Positions 54,624 to 63,586 of a DNA stretch of 64,000 bases are shown here, piece by piece. Position 1 is the first letter of the stretch. The number at the start of each line of letters is the position of its first letter. Both the position numbers and the translations under genes were made by a program. Origin of the DNA: Streptomyces rapamycinicus NRRL 5491 (GTDB taxonomy: Bacteria; Actinomycetota; Actinomycetes; Streptomycetales; Streptomycetaceae); the NCBI RefSeq assembly GCF_024298965.1, contig NZ_CP085193.1, forward strand, positions 2,790,001-2,854,000, in the 5' to 3' direction. Under the pieces are notes generated by a model. That model was not told where the DNA came from, made no database searches, and was given only the letters and a program-made list of their open reading frames with translations.

Positions 54624-55057
54624 GCGGGGGGCGCGTCGAACGCCCCGAGCTGGGTGGCGAGGTCGTAGGAGTCCATGGAGAACCAGCTCTCCACGATCTT
54701 GCCCGCGTCGTCGAACTCGTCGATGACGATGCCGGGGATCTCCAGCTTGCGGCCCTGCGCCGGGATGAGGCCCGCGTAGTCGTCACCGGTGTGGGTGCCG
54801 CGCGCGGTGAAGCGGCTGACGACCTTGTTCCCCTCCAGGATCCAGTCGTCCACGGTGACGTGGAGGTCGGGGAAGGAGGCGCGCTGGAGCCGCACCCACT
54901 CCTTCAGGTGCTCCACGCCCTCCTTGCCGTTGGCGGCGGTGCCGTGGCTGATGTGGTCCTCGGTGGCGCCCTCGTAGATGACGTCGAGATTGCCCTTGTT
55001 GAGGCACTCCTCGTAGTAGCGCTCGAGGACGGCCTTGTTCTGCTCGGGAGTGGACAT
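54620..55057 (-). CDS. SnoaL-like (NTF2-fold) ester cyclase family protein
   Basis: 145 aa from ATG 55057. NKAVLERYYEECLNKGNLDVIYE, DHISHGTAANGKEGVEHLKEW, DLHVTVDDWILEGNKVVSRFTARGTHTG and EIPGIVIDEFDDAGKIVESWFSMD fit the SnoaL polyketide-cyclase-like fold. Such proteins catalyse cyclisations, isomerisations or hydrolysis, and here it may act on the PKS product. It is 28 bp from the KR-DH protein gene. Confidence 0.88.
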   Translation of the reverse strand: MSTPEQNKAVLERYYEECLNKGNLDVIYEGATEDHISHGTAANGKEGVEHLKEWVRLQRASFPDLHVTVDDWILEGNKVVSRFTARGTHTGDDYAGLIPAQGRKLEIPGIVIDEFDDAGKIVESWFSMDSYDLATQLGAFDAPPA

Positions 55058-55085
55058 GAACTGCCTTTCTCTTCTGTCGTGCTGT

Positions 55086-57488
55086 CTATTCCGTCGTGTT
55101 TCCCAGCGGGCCGGAGAGTCCCGAGACGGTCGCCACGGGGTCTCCGGAGTCTGCGTCGGTGATCCGCCAGACGCCGAGCGAGGGATCGCCCTCGACACGG
55201 GTGGGTCCGCGCTCGGCGGAGTGCGGTGCGATCCGGCCGAGGATCAGGGGGTCGGCGGTGACCGAGAGGCCGTCGCCCTGGGTGGTGCACCGCCGCACCA
55301 CGTTCTCCAGCGCGGCGACGGGGAGGGCCGTCCCGGGTACGTACGGCGTCGCCCACAGGTCGACCGGCAGGCAGCGCGGGACCTCGGCCACCAAGCGGCC
55401 CCCCGGCCCCGCCGTCCACGCGGAGAGCGGCACCACGGCGCCGCGCCAGTGCAGGAAGGGCGGCCCGGAGCGGAGGGTGGTGGTCTGAGGCACGTCGGGG
55501 CGCGGCGGGGCGGGCGGCCGGGGCGCGCCGGTCTCGTGGACGATGCGCAGGCTCGCCTCCGGGCCGTCCCCACCGCCCTCGTGGCGGTAGCGGACCTCCA
55601 CGATCCAGTCGTGCCCCTCGTGGAAGCCGCGGATCTCGCGGACCAGCCGGATCGCGGGGCCGTCGAGGCGCAGCAGCGCCAGCGGCACCACGATCTCCTC
55701 CAGCGCACCGGCCCGCAGCGCCGGGAAGTCCTCCGGGACGATCCATTCGGCGGCCCGCAGGGCGTTCTCCAGCAGCAGGGAGGGCGGCAGCGCGGGGGTG
55801 CCGTCGATCCGGAAGTCGCCGAGCGCGGGGGTGTGTTCGGGGTCGAGGACGACGCGTGCCGTCAGCTGGGCGTGCGGCTGGTAGGAGGTCACCTCGCCGA
55901 GGTGGAAGACCTTCGGATAGGCGGCGGCGAAGCCGGGCAGCGCGGGCACCACCGGATAGCCGATGGCCTGCCCCGGGTCGATGGCCTTGCCCAGCGGCCC
56001 GACGAAGGTGACCTCGCCCTCGGAGCCCGCCAGCAGTTCGGCCCGCCAGCGCTCAAGACCGTCCGCCACGTCGATGGCGGCCATGTAGCGCAGGGTGGCG
56101 GCGAAGTTGGCGATCAGCCCGATGCGGTCCCAGGTGGGCCAGGCGAGGGTCATCACGGGGAACGCGGCCCGGCGGGCGGCCCATTGGCCGAGCCGCGCGA
56201 GACCGTCGTTGGCCGCGGCGTATTCGAGCTGGCCGACCATGCCGCCGAGCCGTCCGGTGAGGGAGCCGACGCTGCAGAAGAACTTCAGGTCGCGGTCCCG
56301 CACCTCCTCGAAGACGTTGAGGAAGCCCTCGATCTTGACCTCGACGGTGCGCAGGATCTCCTCGTCGGTCTTCTTCGGCAGCCGGGCGGAGGTGTCCACC
56401 CCGGCGTTGTGCACCACCCCGGCGAGCCGGCCGCCCTCCAGCGCGTCCTCGCGCCGGATGAGCTCGCGCACCTGGGCGCGGTCGGTGAAGTCGCAGCGCG
56501 CGTACTCGATGCGCAGCCCCTCGCGCCGGGCGGAGGTCACATGGGTGGCCAGCTCCCACAGCCGGCGGGTGCGGGCCAGCCGGCCGCGGACCACGGCGGG
56601 CGACTCGCCCTTGGCGCGGCCCGCCCAGACCTGCTTCTCGTACGCCTTCCACCCGGCCTGATCCACACCGAACCAGGGCTCGTCCCCGCTGGGGAAGGGC
56701 TCCCGGCCGGTCACCACGACCCGTGCGCCGTGCCGGGCGGCCAGCGACCTGGCCAGCTCCCAGCCGATGCCGCGGCCACCGCCCGAGATCAGCACGGTGT
56801 CCTCGGGGCCGAGGGTGAGGGCGGGCGCCGCCACGGGCCGGTCCTCGGGGGTGAGGGTGTACCGGCGGCCGTCGCGGTAGCCGACCTCGATCTCACCGGT
56901 GCGGCCGAGTTCGGCGGCGACGATGCCGGGCAGTTCGGCGGAGGCGGCCAGGTCGATGTCGACCACGCGGGCGGCCACGTTGGGGAACTCCCGGTGCAGG
57001 GTCTTGGCGAGCCCCGCCCAGATGCCGCCGAGCGGCTGCTCGAGACCGTCCCGCGGATGCTGGCCCATCCCGCCGCCGAGGTAGCTGACGGCGAGATAGC
57101 ACAGCCGGTCCGCGGCGGTCTCGGCCGCCCAGTCGTCGTAAGTGGCGCGCAGCGCGGTCACGGTCCCGGTCAGCGCCCGCCGCCAGGCCCCGGCGGAGGC
57201 GGCCCGGTCCGGGTCGTACGCCCGGCCCACGGTGAGGTCCACGATGGCGTCCACGGGGCCCGGGCCGTCCGGCTCCCGGCGCACCAGCGCGCCGTGCTCC
57301 TTCAGTTCGCGCTCCACCCCGGCGGCGATGTCCTCCTCGCCGCCGATCAGCAGCACCCGCATTCCGGCCGGCCGGGGGTGCGGCCCGGCGGGGCGGGGCA
57401 GCTCGGTGAGGCGCCACACCATCCGGGCCACCGGCTGGACCGGCGCATCCTCCGCGGTCGCGGTCATGTCCGGCTGAGTCGCGGTCAT
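55086..57488 (-). CDS. KR-DH polyketide/lipid synthase subunit with degenerate DH
   Basis: 800 aa from ATG 57488, a 4-bp overlap with the upstream megasynthase; an in-frame ATG seven codons later is also possible. Residues ~20-215 are the KR structural subdomain, ~228-455 the catalytic KR: nucleotide motif SGGGRGIGWELA, active Ser409, Tyr423 and Asn427 (YAAANDGL). A double-hotdog DH-like region (~525-795) follows, but the HxxxG His is Phe559 (GDFRIDG) and the second-hotdog Asp is Glu728 (LENVVRR). It is therefore probably a structural or substrate-holding domain. The KR should still reduce beta-ketoacyl chains. It has no ACP of its own. Confidence 0.8.
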   Translation of the reverse strand: MTATQPDMTATAEDAPVQPVARMVWRLTELPRPAGPHPRPAGMRVLLIGGEEDIAAGVERELKEHGALVRREPDGPGPVDAIVDLTVGRAYDPDRAASAGAWRRALTGTVTALRATYDDWAAETAADRLCYLAVSYLGGGMGQHPRDGLEQPLGGIWAGLAKTLHREFPNVAARVVDIDLAASAELPGIVAAELGRTGEIEVGYRDGRRYTLTPEDRPVAAPALTLGPEDTVLISGGGRGIGWELARSLAARHGARVVVTGREPFPSGDEPWFGVDQAGWKAYEKQVWAGRAKGESPAVVRGRLARTRRLWELATHVTSARREGLRIEYARCDFTDRAQVRELIRREDALEGGRLAGVVHNAGVDTSARLPKKTDEEILRTVEVKIEGFLNVFEEVRDRDLKFFCSVGSLTGRLGGMVGQLEYAAANDGLARLGQWAARRAAFPVMTLAWPTWDRIGLIANFAATLRYMAAIDVADGLERWRAELLAGSEGEVTFVGPLGKAIDPGQAIGYPVVPALPGFAAAYPKVFHLGEVTSYQPHAQLTARVVLDPEHTPALGDFRIDGTPALPPSLLLENALRAAEWIVPEDFPALRAGALEEIVVPLALLRLDGPAIRLVREIRGFHEGHDWIVEVRYRHEGGGDGPEASLRIVHETGAPRPPAPPRPDVPQTTTLRSGPPFLHWRGAVVPLSAWTAGPGGRLVAEVPRCLPVDLWATPYVPGTALPVAALENVVRRCTTQGDGLSVTADPLILGRIAPHSAERGPTRVEGDPSLGVWRITDADSGDPVATVSGLSGPLGNTTE

Positions 57489-60400
57489 GTCCGGTCCTCC
57501 TCCGCCGGTGTCTGCTCCAGGGGGACGGCCTCGCCGGTCTCGGCGTCGACGTAGCCGATGAGGGTGGCCCGCATGTCCTTCATCTGGAGCAGCATCCGGC
57601 CGTCGGGCCGCACCGCCACGAAGCGGTTGCTGATGGTGTCGGCCGTCAGATCGAAGCCGGGCGGGGTGACGAAGAGGTCGATGTCCTCCCCGGACGCGGC
57701 CAGGTCGTGGTCGCTGATCTCCTCGTACAGATCGATCCGGCGGATGGACAGCGGTGCGGCCACCGGCACCAGATGCCCGTCGACCAGATCCAGCACCCCC
57801 ACCCGGGCCAGCCCGTCGAGCAGGATGCTCGGCACGGTGAAGCGGGACCACACCGGATCGCCGGCCGGGACGTCGGGCGCGTAGCGGGCGCGCTTGCCCC
57901 GGGGATGGATCCGGGTGTCGGTGGTGGAGACGAAGGGGCCGGTCAGCCGCACCGGGGAGCCGGGCTGGTGGTACGGGTCGGGGACCGGGGTCTCCTCCCC
58001 CGCCGGCCACTCCTCCCAGCGCGGCGCGGTGGGCGCCTCGGTGTCGAGCAGCACCCGGGCCAGGAAGTGCACCCGGTCCTTGACCAGGACCACCCCGCTG
58101 GGCGCGACCACGTCCTCGGTGATCCGCACCTGGACGACGGTCACCTCCCCGGGGCTGTCCACGAGTTCGGCGCGGATGCGCCTGGGACCGGCCGGGATGT
58201 CGCGGTAGACCCGCAGGAAGTGCTCGAACCGCAGATCCTCGAAGGCGATCACCCGCTTGCCGGGGACCAGGGCCCGGGCGGCCTCGGCGGCCAGTTCGGT
58301 GACGAAGGTGCCGGGCAGGGTGGCCTCGCCGCGCACCGTGTGGTGTTCGAGATAGCCGTCGGTGTCCAGGTCGAAGGGGCATTCGTAGACCACGGACCGC
58401 TCGTCGGACGCCACCAGCCGACGCAGGAAGAACCCGGACCGCCGGTCCAGGTAGCCGGGGTAGAAGCGCTCCACCGTGGCGCGTTCGGCGTCGCCGAGGT
58501 GGACCACGGAGGGGCGCCGCACGGGGGCGTGGAGCTCCTGGACGAAGTGGTGGATGCCCTCGGCGATGGCCATGTTGCTGTACGAGCCCGCGCGCTCGTA
58601 GTACGCCTTGGTCAGCTCGTTGGCGCCCATGCCGACGCCTTCCCACAGCGTCCAGCCGATGGTGAACTCGTCCGTCGGCGAACCGGTGGCGCGGGTGTGG
58701 GTCGCGGCGGTGGCCAGGAAGTCGTTGGCCGCGGCGTAGTCGGCCTCCCCCAGCTGCCCGAAGTAGCCGAGCAGCGAGCCGAAGTTGCACCACAGCCGGG
58801 GCGGCGCGGTGCGCAGGGCGTGCTTGAGGTGGAGGTAGGAGTCCAGCTTCAGATCACGGATGGAGCTGAACTCGGCGAAGCTCTTGTCCTTGATCAGCCC
58901 GGAGCGCTGCAGTCCGGCGGCGTTGACCAGCAGGTCGATCCGCCCCCGCTCGTCCAGCACCCGGCCGATCGCCCGGTCCACCGCCGCGCCGTCGCGCATG
59001 TCACAGGCGAGGTAGGTGACCCGTCCGGCGCCGCTGTGGGCGGCCATCTCGTCCAGGTTCCGCTTCGCCCAGCGGGCGTTGACCATGCGGTCGAAGGCGC
59101 GGTTGACGTCGGCCACGGTGCGGCCGTCGCGCCGGGCGATCTCGGTCTTGATGTAGCCGGAGCGGCGGGCGGCGAACTCCTCGTCGGTGCCCTGGTACGT
59201 CTCCGGCGGATAGTCGTCCAGGGAGTTGCTGCCCAGGACGTAGATCCGGGGCCGGAAGTGCTCGGCCACCGCCTTGACCACCTCGGCGGTGATGCCCCGG
59301 GCGCCCCCGGCGACCACCACGACCGAGTCCGGGCCGAGGACGGCCGGTGCCCCCGCTCCCAGGTCGTTCGGCTCGTCGGAGAGCAGATACGCCTTGCGTA
59401 CGCCGTCGAGGTCGAACACCGCCGGGAAGACCCGCCCGGCCGCGCTCTCCTCCTCGGCGCGGGCCATCGCCCCGGTGAGGTCGGTGGCCGAGGTGCACAG
59501 CGTGAAGGCGAGGCAGGCGTCGCGCTCCAGGGCCGCCGTCTTCCACAGCCCGGTGAAGAGCCCGGTGTACGGATGCGGGATGCCGCCCGGCGCGGCGCCC
59601 AGCAGCAGCGCCACGGCCGAGGAACCGGGGTCGCCCAGGTCGTCGTAGAGGTGCTGGAGGGTCAGATAGGCGGCGTCGTGCAGGGCGGTGAGGGCGGGCG
59701 CGGGGCCGTCCGTGGCCGCCCGGCCGAGGTCACCCACCACCCTGAGGTGGGTGACCCCGGGGCCCGCGCCCGCCAGGGCCCGGCGGACCGACTCCTCGGT
59801 GACCTCGGGCAGGTGGTGCCAGCCGGGGCGCGGGGCCGCGAGCGGCGCCGTGGACAGGACGGTGAGGTCCGCGTCCGGCGGCGCGGCGGCGGCCAGCGGC
59901 TCGGGGGCGTCGGTGAGCACCACCGCCCCGGCGGGGAGGAACGGGACGCGCTCGCGCACGGTGCGCGCGGGCAGCTCGGTCAGGACGGGCACCTGGCGGC
60001 GGACCCGTACCGGGGTGCCGTCCGCGAGCCGTCCGCCGGTGGTGAACGCGGCGGGCAGCGCGGCCGGGGCCGCCTCCGGGCCCTCGGTCTCCGGGCCCTG
60101 GGACTCGGGGCCGGCACCGGGGATGGTCAGCCGGAGCCGGGCCCCGGCGGCGCCCTCGCTCTCGTCGGTGGCGATCTCCACGGTCCCCGAGGGCCGGTGC
60201 AGCGCCCTGAGGACGGCGAGACCACCGGCCGCGCCCAGGTAGCGGGCGTGCTCGGGCGCGGGCGCGCCGCACAGCAGGATCTCGTCCGCGGTCTCTTCCC
60301 CGCGCCCCGCCTCGACGGCGCCGAGCGGTTCGTCCACGTACGCGAGCACCTCGAGCCCGGCGGCGCGGGCCCGCTCCTCGGTGGTGAGCGCGAACAGGAA

Positions 60401-63400
60401 GGCACCCTCGGCGAGTTCCCGGGCCTCGGGCGGCAGCAGCTCGCCGATCAGCGTCCGGTACTCGGGGAGGCTGTTGCCGTTGATCCCGCCCGCGAGCGCG
60501 AAGTCCAGCTCACCGGTGCGCAGATAGCGGCCCGCGGAGGTGATGGAGGAGACGGCGGAGGCGAAGCCGGAGTCCATCGTCATGTTCGGGCCGTTGAGGT
60601 CGAAGTAGTTCGCCACCCGGGCCGAGATGATGTTGGGCATCTGGCCGGGGAAGGAGTCCTCGTTGGAGGCCGGGATCATGCCGCGTACGCGCTCGCCGAG
60701 CCGCTCCAGCACACCGGGCAGGGCGTCGGAGGGCAGTTCGCCCAGCGCCTCGGCGATGTCGTCGAGGTAGCAGCGGTTGGCGTAGAGCATCGCGGCGCGG
60801 GTCGGGCCCATATGGCCGACGAACACCCCGGTCTTGAGCGCCCGCTCCTGCCAGAAGTCCGGCATCTGGTCGCGCAGTTGATGGGCGCACTCCACGATCA
60901 TCAGCTGGCAGCGGTCCAGGGCGCGGATGGTCTTGGGAGGCAGCCGGACCTTGCTGAACGGCGGCGCCGGGTACTCGTCGCCGAAGCTGTCGCGGGGGCG
61001 CGGACCGCCGCCCAGCCAGCGGGTGACCTCCTCGCGGCCCGCCAGCCCCGGCAGATGGGCCGACCAGCCGACGATCGCCACCCGGCTGCCGGTGTCCGGG
61101 ACCTTGGTGACGGTCGCGGGGGCCCGGTCGGTGGCGGCGGCGGTGGCGTCCGCGGCGGGGCGCGGCCGGTGCTCGGAGACGATCAGATGGGCGTTGGTGC
61201 CGCCGAAGCCGAAGCCCGACACCGCGGCCAGCCGCGGGCCACCGGGCCGCTCCGGCCAGCCCTTGTGCTCGGGGGTGATCTCCAGTCCGGTCTCGGCGAG
61301 CCGGAAGTCCTCGCGGGGCCGGGAGAAGCGGAACTGACCCGGGATGGTGTGCTCGGCCAGGCCCAGCAGGTTCTCGATCAGCGAGACCACGCCCGCGGCC
61401 CAGCCGGTGTGGCCGATCAGGGACTTGTTGGAGGTGACCGCGGCGGGTCCGGCGGTGCCGTAGTACTCCCGCAGCGTGGTGAACTCGGCGAGGTCACCGG
61501 CCGGGGTGCCGGTGGCGTGGGCGTTGACCCAGCTCACCGCGGTGCCCTCGACCTCGCCCGCCTCCAGGGCGCGCCGCACCGCGAGGCTCTGACCGGCGGC
61601 GTTGGGGGCGTAGACGGCCTTGCCCTTGCCGTCGGAGGACGAGCCGAAGGCGCGGAGCACCCCGAGCACCTCGTCGCCGTCGGCCCGGGCCCGGCTCAGC
61701 CGCTTGAGGACGACCAGCGCGGCGCCGTCGGCGAAGATCACGCCATCGGCGCCCTCGTCCAGCGCGTGCACCTCACCACGCTTCGAGAGCCCCTGGAGCT
61801 TGGAGAAGAGCACGGTGCCGCGCGGCGCGAGCGCGAAGGCACCGCCGCAGACGGCGATGTCCTGCTTGCCCATCAGCAGGCCCTTGGCCGCGATGTCGAT
61901 CGCGTACAGCGACGAGGAGCAGGCGGTGTCCACCATGTGCAGCTCGGTGGAGGGCGGCAGCAGACCGCGCATCGCCAGCTCTCCGACGCGGTGCGGCAGA
62001 AAGCGCGAGCGGTCCTGGCCGGCGCGCCAGTAGCGGCGGTTCAGGGCCGCCTCGATGTCGCCGCCGAGGGTGGTGCGCTCGCCCTCGTCCAGTGGCAGGT
62101 CCCCGAGGATGTCGTGCGTCATCCGGCTGACGCTGTCGAGCACCCCGGCCTCTTCCAGGTGCTGGCTGCCGTCGGGGGTGTAGCCGACGACGAAGGAGCA
62201 GCGGTCGGAGTCCTGGTGGCGCACTCCGTCCAGGGCCTGGACCAGGCTGTGGCGCAGCCACATGGTGGTCAGCTCGTGGTCGTCCGCGCCCTCGGCCATG
62301 CTGTCGACGGAGCCGGGGGCGGCCTGGAAGTCGGTGATGAAGACGCAGCGGTCGGCGTACGCCTTGTCCTCGGCGGCGGTGTCGACGGCGTGGAAGTTCT
62401 CATGCCGCCAGCGGTCCCGGGGGATCTTGACGAACAACTCGTCACCGGTCGTACGGAGCTTCCAGAACTCCTCCGGGCTGTTCGCCCCGGCGACCGCCAG
62501 GCCCATGCCGACGACGGCGATCGCGTCGTCGGGGACGTCGGGGACGTCGGCGGGCAGGTCGGAGCCGGGCGCGTCCACGGCCTCGGCTACGGCGGCCGTC
62601 GTGGCGGCGGCACGGGGCCGTACGGGCTCGGACTCAGGGGCCACGGCGGGCTGGGGCACGACGGGCTCAGGGGCCACGACGGGCTCAGGCTTCACGACAG
62701 ACTCGGGCGTCACGACGGGCTCCGGCTCCCGCGCGGCCTCCTCCCGTGCCGGGGCCGCGGCGGGCGGCGACATGAGGGCGGCGCCCAGCGTCAGTCCCCC
62801 GTCGGCGAGCACCACCTGTCCGGTGATCCACCGCGAGGCGTCGGAGGCCAGGAAGGCGACCACGTCGGCGAACTCCTCCGGGGTGCCCAGCCGTCCGAAG
62901 GGGGTCGCCCTCGCGATCACCTCCTGCATCTCCCGGGCCCGGGGGAACTTGTCCGCGACCTCGCTCTCCAGCATGGCGGCCGAGGCGGTGTTCACCCGGA
63001 TGCCCAGCGGGGCGTACTCCACGGCGAGATAGCGGGTGGCCGCCTCGGCGGCCGCCTTGGCGGGGGCGCAGGCCGAGTAGTTGGCCATCACCATCTGCGA
63101 GCCGCCGAGCGCCGACACGGTGACGATCGACCCGCCGCCGCCCCGCGCCATCAGCGGGGCCGCGGCGCGGGCGCAGCGCAGTCCGCCCTTGTAGTTGGTG
63201 TCGATGGCCTTGGCGATGTCCTCGTCGGTCACCTCGGCCAGGGGCAGCAGGGCCCCGTTGGCGGCGCTGTTGACCAGGATGTCCAGCCGCCCGTGGCGCT
63301 CCTCGATCTCGGCGAACATCCGGTCGACCTGCTCCTGCCGGGCCACCGAGGCGCGGGCGAGCTCGACCCGGGCGCCGCCCGCCACCAGTTCGTCCCTGGT

Positions 63401-63538
63401 GCGCTTGGCCTGGTCGTGCGAGTGGAAGTAGTTGAGGACGACATCGGCGCCGCGGGCCGCGAGGGTCCGCGCGATCGCCTTGCCCACGCCCTTGGAACCC
63501 CCGGTGACCAGGGCCACCTTCCCCGTGAGGTCTTTCAT
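57485..63538 (-). CDS. Iterative PKS-like megasynthase: ER-like SDR, KS, CLF-like KS, KR, DH
   Basis: 2017 aa, ATG 63538 after GAAGGAG. Residues 1-255: FabL-like enoyl-reductase SDR (GGSKGVGKAIA; NYSACAPAKAAAEA). 256-330: Pro/Glu/Val-rich linker. ~337-790: ketosynthase with Cys540 (DTACSSS), His674 (NAHATGTPAGD) and His710 (KSLIGHTGWAAG), all intact. ~817-1130: second KS-like domain lacking the Cys (Phe992 in MDSGFASAVSS), like a chain-length factor. ~1190-1650: KR with GGARGITAEV, Ser1588, Tyr1601 and Asn1605. ~1705-1995: DH with His1733 (HTVRG) and Asp1908 (LLDGL). No acyltransferase or ACP is present; an ACP is in the adjacent upstream gene. The order recalls PUFA synthases, but the ER is SDR-type. 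Confidence 0.85.
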   Translation of the reverse strand: MKDLTGKVALVTGGSKGVGKAIARTLAARGADVVLNYFHSHDQAKRTRDELVAGGARVELARASVARQEQVDRMFAEIEERHGRLDILVNSAANGALLPLAEVTDEDIAKAIDTNYKGGLRCARAAAPLMARGGGGSIVTVSALGGSQMVMANYSACAPAKAAAEAATRYLAVEYAPLGIRVNTASAAMLESEVADKFPRAREMQEVIARATPFGRLGTPEEFADVVAFLASDASRWITGQVVLADGGLTLGAALMSPPAAAPAREEAAREPEPVVTPESVVKPEPVVAPEPVVPQPAVAPESEPVRPRAAATTAAVAEAVDAPGSDLPADVPDVPDDAIAVVGMGLAVAGANSPEEFWKLRTTGDELFVKIPRDRWRHENFHAVDTAAEDKAYADRCVFITDFQAAPGSVDSMAEGADDHELTTMWLRHSLVQALDGVRHQDSDRCSFVVGYTPDGSQHLEEAGVLDSVSRMTHDILGDLPLDEGERTTLGGDIEAALNRRYWRAGQDRSRFLPHRVGELAMRGLLPPSTELHMVDTACSSSLYAIDIAAKGLLMGKQDIAVCGGAFALAPRGTVLFSKLQGLSKRGEVHALDEGADGVIFADGAALVVLKRLSRARADGDEVLGVLRAFGSSSDGKGKAVYAPNAAGQSLAVRRALEAGEVEGTAVSWVNAHATGTPAGDLAEFTTLREYYGTAGPAAVTSNKSLIGHTGWAAGVVSLIENLLGLAEHTIPGQFRFSRPREDFRLAETGLEITPEHKGWPERPGGPRLAAVSGFGFGGTNAHLIVSEHRPRPAADATAAATDRAPATVTKVPDTGSRVAIVGWSAHLPGLAGREEVTRWLGGGPRPRDSFGDEYPAPPFSKVRLPPKTIRALDRCQLMIVECAHQLRDQMPDFWQERALKTGVFVGHMGPTRAAMLYANRCYLDDIAEALGELPSDALPGVLERLGERVRGMIPASNEDSFPGQMPNIISARVANYFDLNGPNMTMDSGFASAVSSITSAGRYLRTGELDFALAGGINGNSLPEYRTLIGELLPPEARELAEGAFLFALTTEERARAAGLEVLAYVDEPLGAVEAGRGEETADEILLCGAPAPEHARYLGAAGGLAVLRALHRPSGTVEIATDESEGAAGARLRLTIPGAGPESQGPETEGPEAAPAALPAAFTTGGRLADGTPVRVRRQVPVLTELPARTVRERVPFLPAGAVVLTDAPEPLAAAAPPDADLTVLSTAPLAAPRPGWHHLPEVTEESVRRALAGAGPGVTHLRVVGDLGRAATDGPAPALTALHDAAYLTLQHLYDDLGDPGSSAVALLLGAAPGGIPHPYTGLFTGLWKTAALERDACLAFTLCTSATDLTGAMARAEEESAAGRVFPAVFDLDGVRKAYLLSDEPNDLGAGAPAVLGPDSVVVVAGGARGITAEVVKAVAEHFRPRIYVLGSNSLDDYPPETYQGTDEEFAARRSGYIKTEIARRDGRTVADVNRAFDRMVNARWAKRNLDEMAAHSGAGRVTYLACDMRDGAAVDRAIGRVLDERGRIDLLVNAAGLQRSGLIKDKSFAEFSSIRDLKLDSYLHLKHALRTAPPRLWCNFGSLLGYFGQLGEADYAAANDFLATAATHTRATGSPTDEFTIGWTLWEGVGMGANELTKAYYERAGSYSNMAIAEGIHHFVQELHAPVRRPSVVHLGDAERATVERFYPGYLDRRSGFFLRRLVASDERSVVYECPFDLDTDGYLEHHTVRGEATLPGTFVTELAAEAARALVPGKRVIAFEDLRFEHFLRVYRDIPAGPRRIRAELVDSPGEVTVVQVRITEDVVAPSGVVLVKDRVHFLARVLLDTEAPTAPRWEEWPAGEETPVPDPYHQPGSPVRLTGPFVSTTDTRIHPRGKRARYAPDVPAGDPVWSRFTVPSILLDGLARVGVLDLVDGHLVPVAAPLSIRRIDLYEEISDHDLAASGEDIDLFVTPPGFDLTADTISNRFVAVRPDGRMLLQMKDMRATLIGYVDAETGEAVPLEQTPAEEDRT

Positions 63539-63586
63539 GGGAACGACTGACTCCTTCTGCGACTGCTGCGACGAGGTGTGGGCGCT

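Noticed and set aside
57489..58793. Upstream extension of the KR-DH protein
   Set aside because: It would overlap the end of the megasynthase by 1.3 kb. The ATG overlapping its stop codon is the natural start.
57707..63550. 1947-codon open frame on the plus strand
   Set aside because: It lies antisense to the megasynthase, has a low-complexity Gly/Val/Gln/Arg/His composition and no domain pattern.
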